Shown: positions 1 to 9,756 of the stretch, piece by piece | Layout: each line of letters opens with the position of its first letter | How positions within the stretch are numbered: the stretch's first letter is position 1 | NCBI GenBank assembly: GCA_041394725.1 | Contig: JAWKHR010000015.1 | Location: forward strand, 1 to 64,000 | Length of the DNA: 64,000 bases | Direction: 5' to 3' | Source of the DNA: JAWKHR01 sp041394725 | GTDB lineage: Bacteria; Acidobacteriota; Vicinamibacteria; Vicinamibacterales; SCN-69-37 | Notes under the pieces: generated by a model | Database searches by the model: none | Told to the model about the DNA's origin: nothing | The model's input: the letters and a program-made list of their open reading frames with translations, nothing else | Made by a program: the position numbers and the translations under genes

Positions 1-872
1 GCCCGCGGCGTGAGCACGCGCTGGCGCCAGACCGCGAGCGCGATGAGCACGAGCAGGATCGGCCCGAGCAGGAGCGCGCTGAACTTGCAGAGCACCGCGG
101 CGGCCACCGACAGCGCGAGCCCCGCGACACGACCCGTCGTCCACCGCCCGGTGATTCGCCAGAAGAAGAACAGCGCCGCGAACATCGCGAGGGTGACCGC
201 CAGGTCGGTGGTCACGAGCCCGGCGTGCGCGGTCAGGTTCGGCTCCAGCAGGTAGAGGGCGAGGGCGATCACGGCGGCGCGGAACCCGAGCCAGGCGGCC
301 GCCCAGGCGAAGACGAGCCCGCCGAGCGCGATGCCGAGAAGCACGGTCATGAGACGCGCCGGATGCAGGAGGGTGTTCGCGTCGTTCTGCTGGTACAGGA
401 ACGCGTGGCCGGTGTCGAACGGCCCGGCCGTCGCCACCAGGCCCGGCGCGGCGCTGGCCCAGCCGGACGGGTCCCACCCGACGTCCGGGATGGCCAGCAG
501 CGGCAGGGCGGCCCAGATCCGGGCAAGCGGTGGATGCTCGATGGCGGGCCGGTAGTCGCCGTGCGCGAGCGCCGAGTAGCCCGCCAGCAGATTGCCCGGC
601 TCGTCGAAGGTCGCCGACTCGCGCGCGATCCGGCTCGACTGCCGCGCGCCGTAGGCCACGCCGAACGCCAGCAGGATGGCGATCACGATGATGGAACGCG
701 GCCACGCGGACGCCCCTGCCGGCGTGGCCGGGACGGCGTCCCCACCGCGAGGCCCGTCCGGGCGGGTTCGCGCGCCGGACGGTCCCGCGGCCCGGGACCG
801 ACCTGTCGGCTTCGCCGCTCGAGACGACCGCTTCGCCTGCTGCCCGGGTCGGGACACGCACACCTCCGGCAC
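1..872 (-). CDS. GT39/PMT-like polytopic glycosyltransferase (partial, runs off the left edge)
   Basis: Reading leftwards from about 900 to base 1 gives an uninterrupted membrane protein. After a basic, disordered N-terminus comes a first TM helix (SIIVIAILLAFGVAYG). A luminal segment with ATFDEPGN and HGDYRPAIEHPPLAR follows, then further TM helices and EPNLTAHAGLVTTDLA. The DEPxxxxxGY...DY...EHPPL and EPN..H..l..tDl patterns are characteristic of the dolichyl-phosphate-mannose (GT39/PMT) fold, which moves sugars from a polyprenyl-phosphate donor in the membrane. The acceptor is unknown. In-frame stops lie just upstream (about 923-928). No ATG is available, so the start is one of the GTG codons at 872, 863 or 857. 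The C-terminus is outside the window. An AT-rich stretch at 907-960 could hold its promoter. Confidence 0.8.
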   Translation of the reverse strand, partial: MPEVCVSRPGQQAKRSSRAAKPTGRSRAAGPSGARTRPDGPRGGDAVPATPAGASAWPRSIIVIAILLAFGVAYGARQSSRIARESATFDEPGNLLAGYSALAHGDYRPAIEHPPLARIWAALPLLAIPDVGWDPSGWASAAPGLVATAGPFDTGHAFLYQQNDANTLLHPARLMTVLLGIALGGLVFAWAAAWLGFRAAVIALALYLLEPNLTAHAGLVTTDLAVTLAMFAALFFFWRITGRWTTGRVAGLALSVAAAVLCKFSALLLGPILLVLIALAVWRQRVLTPR

Positions 873-983
873 GCAGCCGTGGCAGGCAGGCTCTGGCGGA
901 GGCTCACTTATGACGCGTACTTATTAAGTTGGGTTTGTAAGTCGAGCTGAATTACTAACTTTTGTCCGGAGTCGGACAGGCCC

Positions 984-3404
984 TCAGCGCCGGAGGGCCT
1001 CGACCGGCGAGAGCCGCGAGGCCCGGATTGCGGGGCGCAGCCCGGCCGCGAGGCCGACCGCGAGCAGGAGGAGCGCCGCCAGCGCCACGACGATCGGCTC
1101 GGGCGTGATGCCGAAGATCCACCGCGCGAGAAACCGCTCGCCGAGCACCAGCGCCAGTGCGCCGGCGGCCAGGCCCGCGAGGAGCGGCCGCAGCGCCTGG
1201 CCCAACACGAGGGCGACGATGGCCGGCCGCGAGCCGCCCAACGCGACCCGCAGCGCGATCTCGCCGGCGCGCTCGTGCACCGCGTAGGTCAGCACCCCGA
1301 AGATGCCCAGGCCCGCCAGGCCGGCCGCGAGCACGCAGAACGCGCCGAGCAGGTCGGCGGCGGCCCGGCGCGGCGCCACGCCGCTCTCGAACTGATCAGC
1401 CACCGTCGAAATCGCGTAGATGGGCTGCTCCGGATCCAGGCCGCGCACCAGGCCGCGCACGTCCTCCACGACCCGGTCCGCGTCGGTGCGCGTCCGGACG
1501 ACGACGTAGAGCTGCGTGCGGCGGCGGTCCGGAATCTGGCGGACCGAGGCGATCATCTCGGGCTGCGGATCCTGCGCCAGCCCCTGGTTGCGGACATCGT
1601 CCACCACGCCCACGATCTCGGCCCACTGGCCGTCATTGGCGGGGCCGATCACGCGGACGCGCTGCCCGACCGGATCGCCGCCCGGGAAATAACGCGCGGC
1701 GAGCGTCGCGTTGACGACGACCTCGCGGGCGCCCGTCACCGGCGCGCGCTCGTCGAACCAGCGGCCGCGCGCCAGCCGCAGGCCGATCGTGTCGCGGTAG
1801 CCGGCCGCCGCGGTCGTGTAGAAGGCGGTGGGCAGGGCATCGCCCCGCGCGATCTCCCTGCCCGCAATCTCGAACTGGCTCCGGCTGAACAGGCCTGGCG
1901 GTGGCTGGTTGGAGGCGCTGGCGTGCTCGACCGCCGGCAGCGCACGGATGCCGTCGAGCAACTGGTCGAAGAACGCCAGGCTTCGATCGCCGTCGTACCG
2001 CGCGACCGGCAGCGTGACCCGCATCGTCGTGAGGCGCGACGAGTCGAAGCCGCGGTCCACGTCGAGCAGGCGTGACGTGTGCAGCGCCAGGAGCGCGGCC
2101 GCGCCCGTGACCGCGAGGGCCGCGGCCACCTCGAAGGCGACGACGACGGCGTGCCAGCGGCGCGTGGCGCGGGCGCCGACCGTGCGGCTGGCGGCCTCGT
2201 TGAGGATCTCGGCCGCCTGGACGCGGGCAAGGTGCAGGGCCGGCCCGAGACCGACGAGCACGGCCGCGGCGAGCGCCGCGCCGACGACGAGCAGCAGGAC
2301 GCGCGGGTTCAGCACCGGCTCGATCTCGGCGGGCAACAACCCGCCCGGCGCCCAGGCCTGGACGGCCTGGAGCGCGAGCCAGGCCAGTCCGACGCCCACG
2401 ACCGCGCCGGCCAGCGTCTGCACGATCGACTCGCCGAGGAAGGCGCCGATCAGCCTGGCTCGGCTGGCCCCGAGCGCGGCCCGGACGGCCGCTTCGCGCC
2501 GCCGGCCAGCGGCGCGCGCAAGCAGCAGGCTCGCGAGGTTCGCCGTGACGAGCCAGAGCAGCAGCGCGGTGCCGGCGAACGCCACCCACGTCACGCCGCC
2601 GAGGCTCCATGCGTCGATTTCCGTCCACGGCTCGGTACCGAGCGAGTAGCCCTGGTACTCGGGAAACGCCTGACCGAACGTCGCCGTCGTCCGCTGCGCG
2701 ATCTGGTCGAGGTCGCCGGCCACGCGCTCCGGCGTCGCGCCCGGGCGCAGCCGCGCGAGGATGTTGAACTGCCGGCGATCGCGCGGGAGCGTCTCCGCGC
2801 GATCGGCCATCGGCACCCAGAGATCCGTGCCGTAGAGGCGCGTGCGCGGTGGCATCACGCCGACCACGTCGAAGATCCGTCCGTTGAGCCGGAACTGCCG
2901 GCCGATCGCCCCCGCGTCGCCGCCGAAGGCCGATCGCCAGAACGCGTGGCTGATGATCGCGACCGGCGCGGCGGCTTCGACCTCGTCGGCCGTGAACCCG
3001 CGACCGAGGGCCGGCGCGACGCCGAGCGTGTCGATCGGATCGCCCCACGCGAAGGCGGTGAAGACCCGTCGCGGCTCGCCGTCGATGACGACGGCTTCGT
3101 TGTTCAGGTCGAAGGCGATGACGTGATCGAGCGTGGTGGACTCGCGCCGGACGTCGAGGAACTCGGGTGCCGAGATGCTCTCGAAGAAGCTCAGGGCACG
3201 GTTGAGGCGGGGGTAGGCCGCGCCGACGCCCACCAGCCGATCCGGTTCGGGAAAGGGAAATGGACGCAGCACGGCGGCGTCCACCACCGCGAACATCACC
3301 GCGTTGGCCGCGAGGCCGACGGCGAGCGAGGCGATGACCGCGGTCGAGACGCCGGGATTGCGCCGGAGCCCCTGCCAGACCCACGCGCCGAATCGTCCTG
3401 CCAT
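984..3404 (-). CDS. ADOP-type MacB/FtsX-like ABC transporter permease (orphan)
   Basis: About 806 aa. It has the layout of acidobacterial duplicated orphan permeases: an N-terminal TM helix (VSTAVIASLAVGLAANAVMF) followed by VVDAAVLRPFPF, a MacB periplasmic-core domain, an FtsX TM bundle (the segment with LLLARAAGRRREAAVRAALG), then a second MacB core and second FtsX bundle ending ...RASRLSPVEALRR. The family is normally an envelope permease without its own ATPase; its substrate is unknown. The ATG at 3404 is chosen because GGGGGA sits six bases upstream. The open frame extends further to 3530 without family-like sequence. Unlike the other two ADOP genes in this window, it lacks the N-terminal permease-prefix domain and has no PadR neighbour. 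Confidence 0.88.
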   Translation of the reverse strand: MAGRFGAWVWQGLRRNPGVSTAVIASLAVGLAANAVMFAVVDAAVLRPFPFPEPDRLVGVGAAYPRLNRALSFFESISAPEFLDVRRESTTLDHVIAFDLNNEAVVIDGEPRRVFTAFAWGDPIDTLGVAPALGRGFTADEVEAAAPVAIISHAFWRSAFGGDAGAIGRQFRLNGRIFDVVGVMPPRTRLYGTDLWVPMADRAETLPRDRRQFNILARLRPGATPERVAGDLDQIAQRTTATFGQAFPEYQGYSLGTEPWTEIDAWSLGGVTWVAFAGTALLLWLVTANLASLLLARAAGRRREAAVRAALGASRARLIGAFLGESIVQTLAGAVVGVGLAWLALQAVQAWAPGGLLPAEIEPVLNPRVLLLVVGAALAAAVLVGLGPALHLARVQAAEILNEAASRTVGARATRRWHAVVVAFEVAAALAVTGAAALLALHTSRLLDVDRGFDSSRLTTMRVTLPVARYDGDRSLAFFDQLLDGIRALPAVEHASASNQPPPGLFSRSQFEIAGREIARGDALPTAFYTTAAAGYRDTIGLRLARGRWFDERAPVTGAREVVVNATLAARYFPGGDPVGQRVRVIGPANDGQWAEIVGVVDDVRNQGLAQDPQPEMIASVRQIPDRRRTQLYVVVRTRTDADRVVEDVRGLVRGLDPEQPIYAISTVADQFESGVAPRRAAADLLGAFCVLAAGLAGLGIFGVLTYAVHERAGEIALRVALGGSRPAIVALVLGQALRPLLAGLAAGALALVLGERFLARWIFGITPEPIVVALAALLLLAVGLAAGLRPAIRASRLSPVEALRR

Positions 3405-3602
3405 CGCCCGTCCCCCAGTGGCGGACCCCACGTCGCCCGCACGATGCCGCATCTTGCGCCACCGGGTGCCGGTGGGCAACCGCCCGGGGACGAACACCGG
3501 CCCACGGGGACGAACCACGCCAACCAGCACGGCGAGCCTGGCGTCCTATCTGCGCTTCGACACACCGCCACCGCCGGCCTGCCAGGCGCCGAAAGGACGT
3601 TC

Positions 3603-5252
3603 TTGGGACAGAAGCGTACTCGAACGCGCTCGACGACCCGCTCGGCGCCGATCACCGGCGCACCAGAAGGCCGGGCGCGAAGGACGACGCCGGGCACCAC
3701 GCCGTGGTGGTACTGGCTGGCGCCGATCCCGCTCGCCGGCGTGCTCGCGTGGCTCGGCCTGATCAGCACGCACTCGATCCGCTACGAGGAGCTGGCCGAG
3801 TCGGTCCGCAACGTGTTCTGGTTCGACGAGCGGCTCGTGTACGACGGCGTCTACAGCAACGTCGGGTGGTACGGAACGCTGCTCGCGGCCTACCGCCTGT
3901 TCGGCTTCTCGCTGTACACGGCCAAGGTCGTGCGACTGGCGATTCACGTGGCCGGCCTGTTCGCGCTCGCCGCGGTGCTGCGACGTGGCCTCCGGGCCGG
4001 TCCGGCGCTCGTCCCGCTCGTCGTGGCGGGGCTCTCGCCGGCGGTGCTCTACTTCGGCACGCTGCAGACGAGCTTCGGCCTCGACCTGCCCTACGCGGCC
4101 ATCTGCCTCTGGCTGCTCCTGGCCACCAGGCCGGCGTCGCCCGGCGCCTGGTCGGTCGCGGCGGCCGCGGGCTGCGGCGTGGTCGCGATGATCGCGGCGA
4201 TGTCCTATCCCGTCTTCGTGCTGTACGTGCCCAGCCTCGCGCTCGTCGCGGTGTGGCACGCGCGCTCGTCGCAGGCGGAGGCGGACGCGACGGCGCGTGC
4301 GGGCCGGCTGGTCGCGGCGGGCCTGGCCGGCGCCGCGCTGCCGCTCGCGGCCGTGTTTCTCTGGGTGCGGACGCCGGAGATCCTCTGGCACGATCCGGCC
4401 ACCGGGGCGGGACTCTTCCGGGGCGGCGGACAACTCGGCTTCGATCCGGCCACGATCGCGCGCGCGCTCGGGCTCGTGGCGGGCGACCTGTTCACCCGGG
4501 GCGCGAGCTACTACTACGACGTGACGCGTCCGGACTTCTCGGGCGCGATCGGCCTCATCGGGTGCCTGGGGGTCGTCGCGTGGTTCGTCCTGCTGGCCGC
4601 CCGACGCCGCGTCGCCCCGCTCGTGGCGATCGCGATCGGCCTGCTGGTGCTGCTGGGTCTCGGTGTCCCGGCGCTGACGGTGGACGGCGAGCCGGGCCTG
4701 CGCCGCAGCACGCCCGTGCTCGCGGCGTTCTTCGCCATGTACGCCTTCGCGTGGCGCGAGGCGCGCGGCGGCGCCGGCGGTGCGCGCCTGCGCACGGCGG
4801 CCCTCGTCGCGTGCCTGCTCGTGCCGGTCGCGCACGTCACGCACGTGCCGTCGCTCGCCGCGGATCTCGCGCGGGCCAACCCGTTCCAGGACTACCAGTG
4901 GTTCTCGGTCGCGCCCACGCCCGCGGCGTCGCTCGACCGACTCCGCGCGCAGATCGAGGCGGGCCAGCGACTGGGCTGCCCGCGCGATGCGGCCGGCCAG
5001 GTCGTGCCCTGCCGCCTGCAGGAGATCTACGCGGCGCTCGCCGGCTGGTATCGGTGGAACGAGGGACGCGATCGCCCGATCGAGGCCTTCGACTGGCGCA
5101 CGGGCGATCCCATCCCGCTGACGACGGAGATCTGGACGAGCGGCTACTACCCCACCTGCACCCGGCCCGAAGCCTGCCGCCAGGAGATGGAGCGGATCCA
5201 GGCCGAGCTGGCGCGCGGCGGCGCGGCCGCCGGGTCGTCACCACCGCGATGA
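3603..5252 (+). CDS. Polytopic membrane protein with C-terminal soluble domain, GT-C-like
   Basis: About 549 aa. After a basic N-terminus there are roughly ten predicted TM helices (for example WWYWLAPIPLAGVLAWLGLI and LVPLVVAGLSPAVLYFGTL). An early extracytoplasmic loop contains WFDERLVYDGVYSN, and a soluble C-terminal region of about 130 aa carries three or more cysteines (LGCPRD, VPCRLQ, TCTRPEACRQ). The architecture recalls GT-C glycosyltransferase-like membrane proteins, but I see no diagnostic catalytic motif, so the function is unknown. The TTG at 3603 is chosen because AAAGGA lies five bases upstream. The frame is open much further left, but that part is antisense to the permease and not protein-like. 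It is divergent from the ADOP gene and 22 bases upstream of the drug exporter. Confidence 0.7.
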   Translation: MGQKRTRTRSTTRSAPITGAPEGRARRTTPGTTPWWYWLAPIPLAGVLAWLGLISTHSIRYEELAESVRNVFWFDERLVYDGVYSNVGWYGTLLAAYRLFGFSLYTAKVVRLAIHVAGLFALAAVLRRGLRAGPALVPLVVAGLSPAVLYFGTLQTSFGLDLPYAAICLWLLLATRPASPGAWSVAAAAGCGVVAMIAAMSYPVFVLYVPSLALVAVWHARSSQAEADATARAGRLVAAGLAGAALPLAAVFLWVRTPEILWHDPATGAGLFRGGGQLGFDPATIARALGLVAGDLFTRGASYYYDVTRPDFSGAIGLIGCLGVVAWFVLLAARRRVAPLVAIAIGLLVLLGLGVPALTVDGEPGLRRSTPVLAAFFAMYAFAWREARGGAGGARLRTAALVACLLVPVAHVTHVPSLAADLARANPFQDYQWFSVAPTPAASLDRLRAQIEAGQRLGCPRDAAGQVVPCRLQEIYAALAGWYRWNEGRDRPIEAFDWRTGDPIPLTTEIWTSGYYPTCTRPEACRQEMERIQAELARGGAAAGSSPPR

Positions 5253-5274
5253 GGGTCCTGCGGTAGGGTACGGC

Positions 5275-6855
5275 ATGACCGCTCCCGCCCGGGCGCCGTG
5301 CGACCCGGGCGTCATCCGTGCCGCCCGACCCGGCCCCGGCGTCTCACCGCGCGCCCGCCGCTGGGTGCTGGTCGCCACGGTCCTCGGCTCGAGCCTGGCG
5401 TTCATCGACGGGTCGGTGGCCAATCTCGCGCTGCCCCGCCTGCAGACGGCCTTCGACGCCGACATCGCCTCCGTGCAGTGGGTGGTCGAAAGCTACGCGC
5501 TGCTGCTGTCGGCGCTGCTCCTGGCCGGCGGCGCGCTGGGCGACCGCTTCGGGCGACGCCGCGTCTTCGCGCTCGGCACCGGACTGTTCGGCGCGGCGTC
5601 GATCGCCTGCGGCCTTTCGCCCGGCATCGGGCCGCTCGTCGCCGCGCGGGCGGTCCAGGGCGTGGGCGGGGCCCTGCTCGTGCCCGGCAGCCTCGCGCTG
5701 ATCAGCGCGGCGTTCGACGAGCGCGCGCGCGGCCGCGCCATCGGCATCTGGTCCGGCTTCTCGGCGATGTCGGCGGGACTGGGGCCGATCATCGGCGGCT
5801 GGCTGATCGAGCAGTTCTCGTGGCGCTGGGCGTTCCTGATCAACGCGCCGCTCGCCGCGGCGGTGGTCGCGATCGCGCTGCTGCACGTGCCGGAGAGCCG
5901 CGATCCCGACGCGCCGCCGCGGCTCGACTGGACGGGCGCGCTCCTCGTCACCCTCGGCCTCGGCGGGGTCGTCTACGGGCTGATCGAATCGCAGCGCGAC
6001 GGCTTCGCGGCGCCGCGCATCCTGCTCGCCCTCGGCGCGGGCCTCGTGCTCCTCGTGCTCTTCATCGGCGTCGAGCGGCGCGCGCCGCATCCCATGCTGC
6101 CGCTGTCGTTGTTCCGGTCGCGCGCATTCGCCGGCGCCAACCTGCTGACGCTGTTCCTCTACGCCGGCCTGAGCGCGGTGTTCTTCTTCCTGCCGTTCGC
6201 GCTGATCCAGGTGCACGGCTACACCGCGACCCGGACGGGCGCCGCGCTGACGCCGTTCATCGCGATCATGTTCCTGCTCTCGCGCTGGTCGGGCGGCCTG
6301 GTCGATCGGCTGGGCGGGCGCCTGCCGCTCATCGCCGGCCCGCTCGTCGCGGCCGCCGGCTTCACCGGGATGGCGCTGCCGGGAACCGGCGGCTCCTACT
6401 GGACCACCTTCTTCGTGCCCATCGTCGTGCTCGGCCTGGGCATGGCGATCAGCGTGGCGCCGCTGACGACGGTCGTGATGGGGGCCGTCGAGACGCGGCA
6501 TGCGGGCACCGCGTCTGGCATCAACAACGCGGTCTCGCGCACGGCGGGCCTGCTCGCGATCGCGGCCCTCTCGGTGGCCGTCTCGGCGACGTTCGACCGG
6601 CACCTGGACGCCGCCCTGCCCGCGCTGCACCTCACCCCGGCCGCCGCGCAGCGCGTCGCCGCCGAGCGCTCACAGCTGGCGGGCATGTCGGTGGATCCGG
6701 ATCTCGACGCCTCGACGCGCGAGGACCTTCGACGGGCCATCGACGAGGCCTTCATCGCCGCATTCCGGGTCGTCGCCCTGCTCTCCGCGCTGCTCGCGGT
6801 CGCGAGCGCGGCGGTCGCGTGGAGGTCGATCGACGGACGCCGGAAGACCGGCTAG
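5275..6855 (+). CDS. MFS drug exporter, DHA2 (EmrB/QacA, 14-TM) family
   Basis: 526 aa and strongly hydrophobic, with about 14 TM helices, the normal size for DHA2 proton-coupled multidrug antiporters of the inner membrane. Visible signatures are FIDGSVANLALPRLQ in TM1, QWVVESYALLLSALLL, motif A as GALGDRFGRRRVF, and the TM5 motif-C region GLGPIIGGWLIEQFSWRWAFLINAP. The C-terminal half keeps the usual GxxxAxxxA packing (GAVETRHAGTASGINNAVSRTAG). The start ATG is preceded by GGTAGGGT. It lies 22 bases after the membrane protein and may be co-transcribed with it. Its stop overlaps the convergent rhodanese stop in a single CTAG. No regulator gene is adjacent. Confidence 0.93.
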   Translation: MTAPARAPCDPGVIRAARPGPGVSPRARRWVLVATVLGSSLAFIDGSVANLALPRLQTAFDADIASVQWVVESYALLLSALLLAGGALGDRFGRRRVFALGTGLFGAASIACGLSPGIGPLVAARAVQGVGGALLVPGSLALISAAFDERARGRAIGIWSGFSAMSAGLGPIIGGWLIEQFSWRWAFLINAPLAAAVVAIALLHVPESRDPDAPPRLDWTGALLVTLGLGGVVYGLIESQRDGFAAPRILLALGAGLVLLVLFIGVERRAPHPMLPLSLFRSRAFAGANLLTLFLYAGLSAVFFFLPFALIQVHGYTATRTGAALTPFIAIMFLLSRWSGGLVDRLGGRLPLIAGPLVAAAGFTGMALPGTGGSYWTTFFVPIVVLGLGMAISVAPLTTVVMGAVETRHAGTASGINNAVSRTAGLLAIAALSVAVSATFDRHLDAALPALHLTPAAAQRVAAERSQLAGMSVDPDLDASTREDLRRAIDEAFIAAFRVVALLSALLAVASAAVAWRSIDGRRKTG

Positions 6856-7796
6856 CGAATCACGCGCTGCGGCCCGGTCTCGACCGGCAGGCCGGCGCGG
6901 CGGGACCAGTCCTCGAACGAGCCGTCGTAGAGCAGCACCGGATGGCCGAGCGCCCGCGCCGCGTAGAGCATCGCCGTGGCCTGCTGGCCGATGTGGCAGT
7001 AGCCGACCACGGTGTCGCCCGGCTTCACGCCGGCGGCGTCGAACGCGGCGCGCAGATCCGCGTCGGGCTTCACCCGTCCCTCGTCGTCCACGAGCGACGA
7101 GTACGGGATCGACCCCGCGCTGGCGATGTGCCCCGCCCGGTGCGGCGCCGACTGGGTGCCACCCGTCTGCGTGCCGTCGTAGAACGGCGTGAGCCGGGCG
7201 TCCACGACGCGGTAGCCGGACGTCGCGCGGTGCCCGTTGACGAAGTCGGCGTCGACGACGAGCGGCCGCAGCTGAAGCGGTGACAGCGTGCCCGTGCGGG
7301 GCGCCGGGACGTCGGTCGTCACGGGACGGCCCTCGGCCGTCCAGGCCGTCATCCCGCCGCTGAGGATCGACGCCCGATCACCCAGCCCCGCATAGTCGAG
7401 GGTGAACAGGATGCGGGTGGCCTGCGTCAGCTCGGACCGCACGTAGTAGACGACGATGCGGGAACGGTCGGAGATGCCCCAGTCGGCGAGGGCGGCACGC
7501 AGGCCGTCGGCCGGGAGCATCTGCAGCCGCAGGCCGTCGGCAGTCTGCGCGACGTCCGACATGCGGACGAGGCGCGCGCCGGGGATGTGCCGCGCCGCAT
7601 AGGCGTCCTCGGCTCCCACGTGCAGCAGGACGAGGTCGGGATCCGCGAGGTGCCCCGCCAGCCAGGCAGTCGAGACCTCGACCGCGGCGCGCGGCGACTG
7701 GGCCGCCGGGGCCGCGGCCAGCACGCTGCCGGCCGGCGTGAGATTGAGGGCGGCGGCGGTCACGGCGGCGATGGGTGCGGATAGGTCGAGGCGCAT
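6852..7796 (-). CDS. Exported two-domain rhodanese (thiosulfate sulfurtransferase family)
   Basis: 314 aa. A hydrophobic, Ala-rich N-terminus (residues 1-32, ending near AAAPAAQ) looks like a signal peptide, so the protein is probably periplasmic. Two rhodanese modules follow, at residues about 38-160 and 175-312. The C-terminal loop VVGYCHIGQQAT places the catalytic cysteine at C267. The loop differs from the CRxGxR/T of classical thiosulfate sulfurtransferases, which suggests a different sulfur acceptor. The N-terminal module has YYVRSELTQAT at the equivalent position and no cysteine (Tyr118), so it is the inactive partner, as is usual in tandem rhodaneses. The start gives the best signal peptide. 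It is divergent from pabBC. Confidence 0.9.
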   Translation of the reverse strand: MRLDLSAPIAAVTAAALNLTPAGSVLAAAPAAQSPRAAVEVSTAWLAGHLADPDLVLLHVGAEDAYAARHIPGARLVRMSDVAQTADGLRLQMLPADGLRAALADWGISDRSRIVVYYVRSELTQATRILFTLDYAGLGDRASILSGGMTAWTAEGRPVTTDVPAPRTGTLSPLQLRPLVVDADFVNGHRATSGYRVVDARLTPFYDGTQTGGTQSAPHRAGHIASAGSIPYSSLVDDEGRVKPDADLRAAFDAAGVKPGDTVVGYCHIGQQATAMLYAARALGHPVLLYDGSFEDWSRRAGLPVETGPQRVIR

Positions 7797-7866
7797 CCGC
7801 CGATGTTCGCGCAATCGGCCCGCCACGTCCAGCGTGTCCGCGACGTGGACGTGAAAGACTGGGGTG

Positions 7867-9756
7867 ATGCCCGCGCGCCTGCGCTTCGACTTCGTGGACG
7901 CCGCCGGCCGGCCGGCGCCGGTCGTCTTCGCGTCGCTCGTGGCAACCGTCGAGGCGCATCGTGTCGACGAGGTGCGTCCGGCCCTGCGCGAGGTCGAGAG
8001 GGCGCTGGCGCGGGGACAACACGCCGCCGGGTTCGTCGCCTTCGAGGCCGCCCCCGCGTTCGACCCGGCCCTGGTCGCCCACCCGCCCGGCGACCTGCCG
8101 CTCGTGTGGTTCGGCCTCTTCGACGCGCCGGCACCGGCGCTGCCGCTCGACGATGAACGGACCGCAACCATGGGCGGGACGACGCCAGGCGAGGCACGGT
8201 CGCCGGTCGCGCGCTGGACGAGCACGCTGCGCCCAGGCGAATACACCGCCGCCGTCGAGGCCGTGCGCGAGGCCATCGCGGCGGGCGACGCCTACCAGGT
8301 GAACTACACCTACCGCCTCGCCGCCGATCTCGCGGGCGTGGACGTGCCGGCGCTCTACGCCGCGCTGGCCGGGTCGCAGCCGGTGCCCTACGCGGCGCTG
8401 CTCGACACGGGCGACTGGCACGTGCTCTCGCTCTCGCCGGAGCTGTTCTTCCGGCTCGAGCCGTCCGGCGGGGGCACGCGGATCGTCATGCGCCCCATGA
8501 AGGGCACCGCGCCGCGGGGGCTCTGGCCCGCCGACGACGACGCCCGCGCGGCGGCGCTGGCGGCGTCGGAGAAGAACCGCGCCGAGAACGTCATGATCGT
8601 GGACCTGGTGCGCAACGACCTCAGCCGCGTCTGCGACGTGGGGTCGGTACGCGCGACGGATCTCTTCCAAGTCCAGCGTTTCCCGACAGTTCTGCAGATG
8701 ATCTCGACCGTAGGGGGACGGGTCTCACCGGGCGTCACGCTGACCGACGTCTTCGGCGCGATCTTCCCGTCCGGGTCCGTCACCGGCGCGCCGAAGACGA
8801 GCAGCCTGCGCCTGATCCGCGCGATCGAACCGACGCCACGCGGCGTCTACTGCGGCACGATCGGTTACGCGTCACCCGACGGCCGGGCGGTGTTCAACGT
8901 CGCCATCCGGACGGCGATGGTCCGCGCCGCCACGGGCCGGGCCGTCTTCGGTGTGGGCGGGGGCATCACGTGGGACTCGACGCCCGGCGACGAGTACGCG
9001 GAAGCCGAGTCCAAGTCGGCGTGCCTGCACCCGGCGCCGGTCTTTGCGCTGATCGAGACGCTCCGCGCCGAGGACGGCCGCCCGATCCGGGCCGGCGCAC
9101 ACGTCGCGCGGCTGGCCGCGTCCGCCACTCACCTCGGCTTCGCGTGCGATGCCTCGCGAGCCCTGGCGGCGCTCGAGGACGAGGCCCACGCCCGTGGCGC
9201 CGGCCGCTGGCGGCTGCGGCTCACGCTCGACCGTACGGGCCGCGTGAACGTCACGAGCCACCCGGCCGCGGCGGCTCCTCCTGACCCGGCCACCTGCGTC
9301 TGGTCACCCCTGCCGGTCGAGGCGACCGATCCGTTCCTGTACGTGAAGACGACCCGCCGCGACGTCTACGACCGGCATCTGGCCGCGGGGCTGGCCGCGG
9401 CGACCGCGGGCACCGGCGCGGACGCCGGCGCGGATCCCGGCGCCTCTGCCGCCGGGGAGGTCTTCGACGTCCTGCTGTGGAATGCGGCGGGCGAGGCGAC
9501 CGAGTTCACGCGCGGCAACCTGGTCGTCGGAGACGACGGCGGGATGTGGACGCCACCGGTGTCGTCGGGGCTGCTCGCGGGCGTATTCCGCGGCGAGTTG
9601 ATCGCGCGGGGCCTGGTCCGCGAGCGGGTCGTCACCGTGGACGACCTCGCGCGCGCGCCGCGTCTCTGGTTCGTCAACAGCCTGCGCGAGTGGGTGCCCG
9701 TCCGGCTCGCCGGCGATCACCCGCGCAGGTGCTCGACGAACTCCTCGTCCACGTAG
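7867..9756 (+). CDS. pabB: PabB-PabC fusion: aminodeoxychorismate synthase component I and 4-amino-4-deoxychorismate lyase
   Basis: 629 aa. Residues about 115-400 form a chorismate-binding domain with AAGDAYQVNYTYRL, MRPMKGTAPRG, SEKNRAENVMIVDLVRNDL and FPSGSVTGAPK. Residues about 405-629 are a PLP fold-type IV domain with YVKTTRRDVYD, whose lysine is the expected Schiff-base residue, and VSSGLLAGVFRGELI. The fusion would convert chorismate plus ammonia to ADC and then split it to p-aminobenzoate and pyruvate for folate synthesis. No glutaminase (PabA) is nearby, so ammonia must come from a subunit encoded elsewhere. ATG 7867 is preferred over GTG 7864, with GAAAGACTGGGG upstream. The 3' end overlaps the convergent zinc-finger gene by 40 bases. 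Confidence 0.93.
   Translation: MPARLRFDFVDAAGRPAPVVFASLVATVEAHRVDEVRPALREVERALARGQHAAGFVAFEAAPAFDPALVAHPPGDLPLVWFGLFDAPAPALPLDDERTATMGGTTPGEARSPVARWTSTLRPGEYTAAVEAVREAIAAGDAYQVNYTYRLAADLAGVDVPALYAALAGSQPVPYAALLDTGDWHVLSLSPELFFRLEPSGGGTRIVMRPMKGTAPRGLWPADDDARAAALAASEKNRAENVMIVDLVRNDLSRVCDVGSVRATDLFQVQRFPTVLQMISTVGGRVSPGVTLTDVFGAIFPSGSVTGAPKTSSLRLIRAIEPTPRGVYCGTIGYASPDGRAVFNVAIRTAMVRAATGRAVFGVGGGITWDSTPGDEYAEAESKSACLHPAPVFALIETLRAEDGRPIRAGAHVARLAASATHLGFACDASRALAALEDEAHARGAGRWRLRLTLDRTGRVNVTSHPAAAAPPDPATCVWSPLPVEATDPFLYVKTTRRDVYDRHLAAGLAAATAGTGADAGADPGASAAGEVFDVLLWNAAGEATEFTRGNLVVGDDGGMWTPPVSSGLLAGVFRGELIARGLVRERVVTVDDLARAPRLWFVNSLREWVPVRLAGDHPRRCSTNSSST

Noticed and set aside
2079..3602. 5' extension of the membrane-protein frame starting far left
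   Set aside because: It is antisense to the first ADOP permease and not protein-like. The TTG at 3603 has a good ribosome site.
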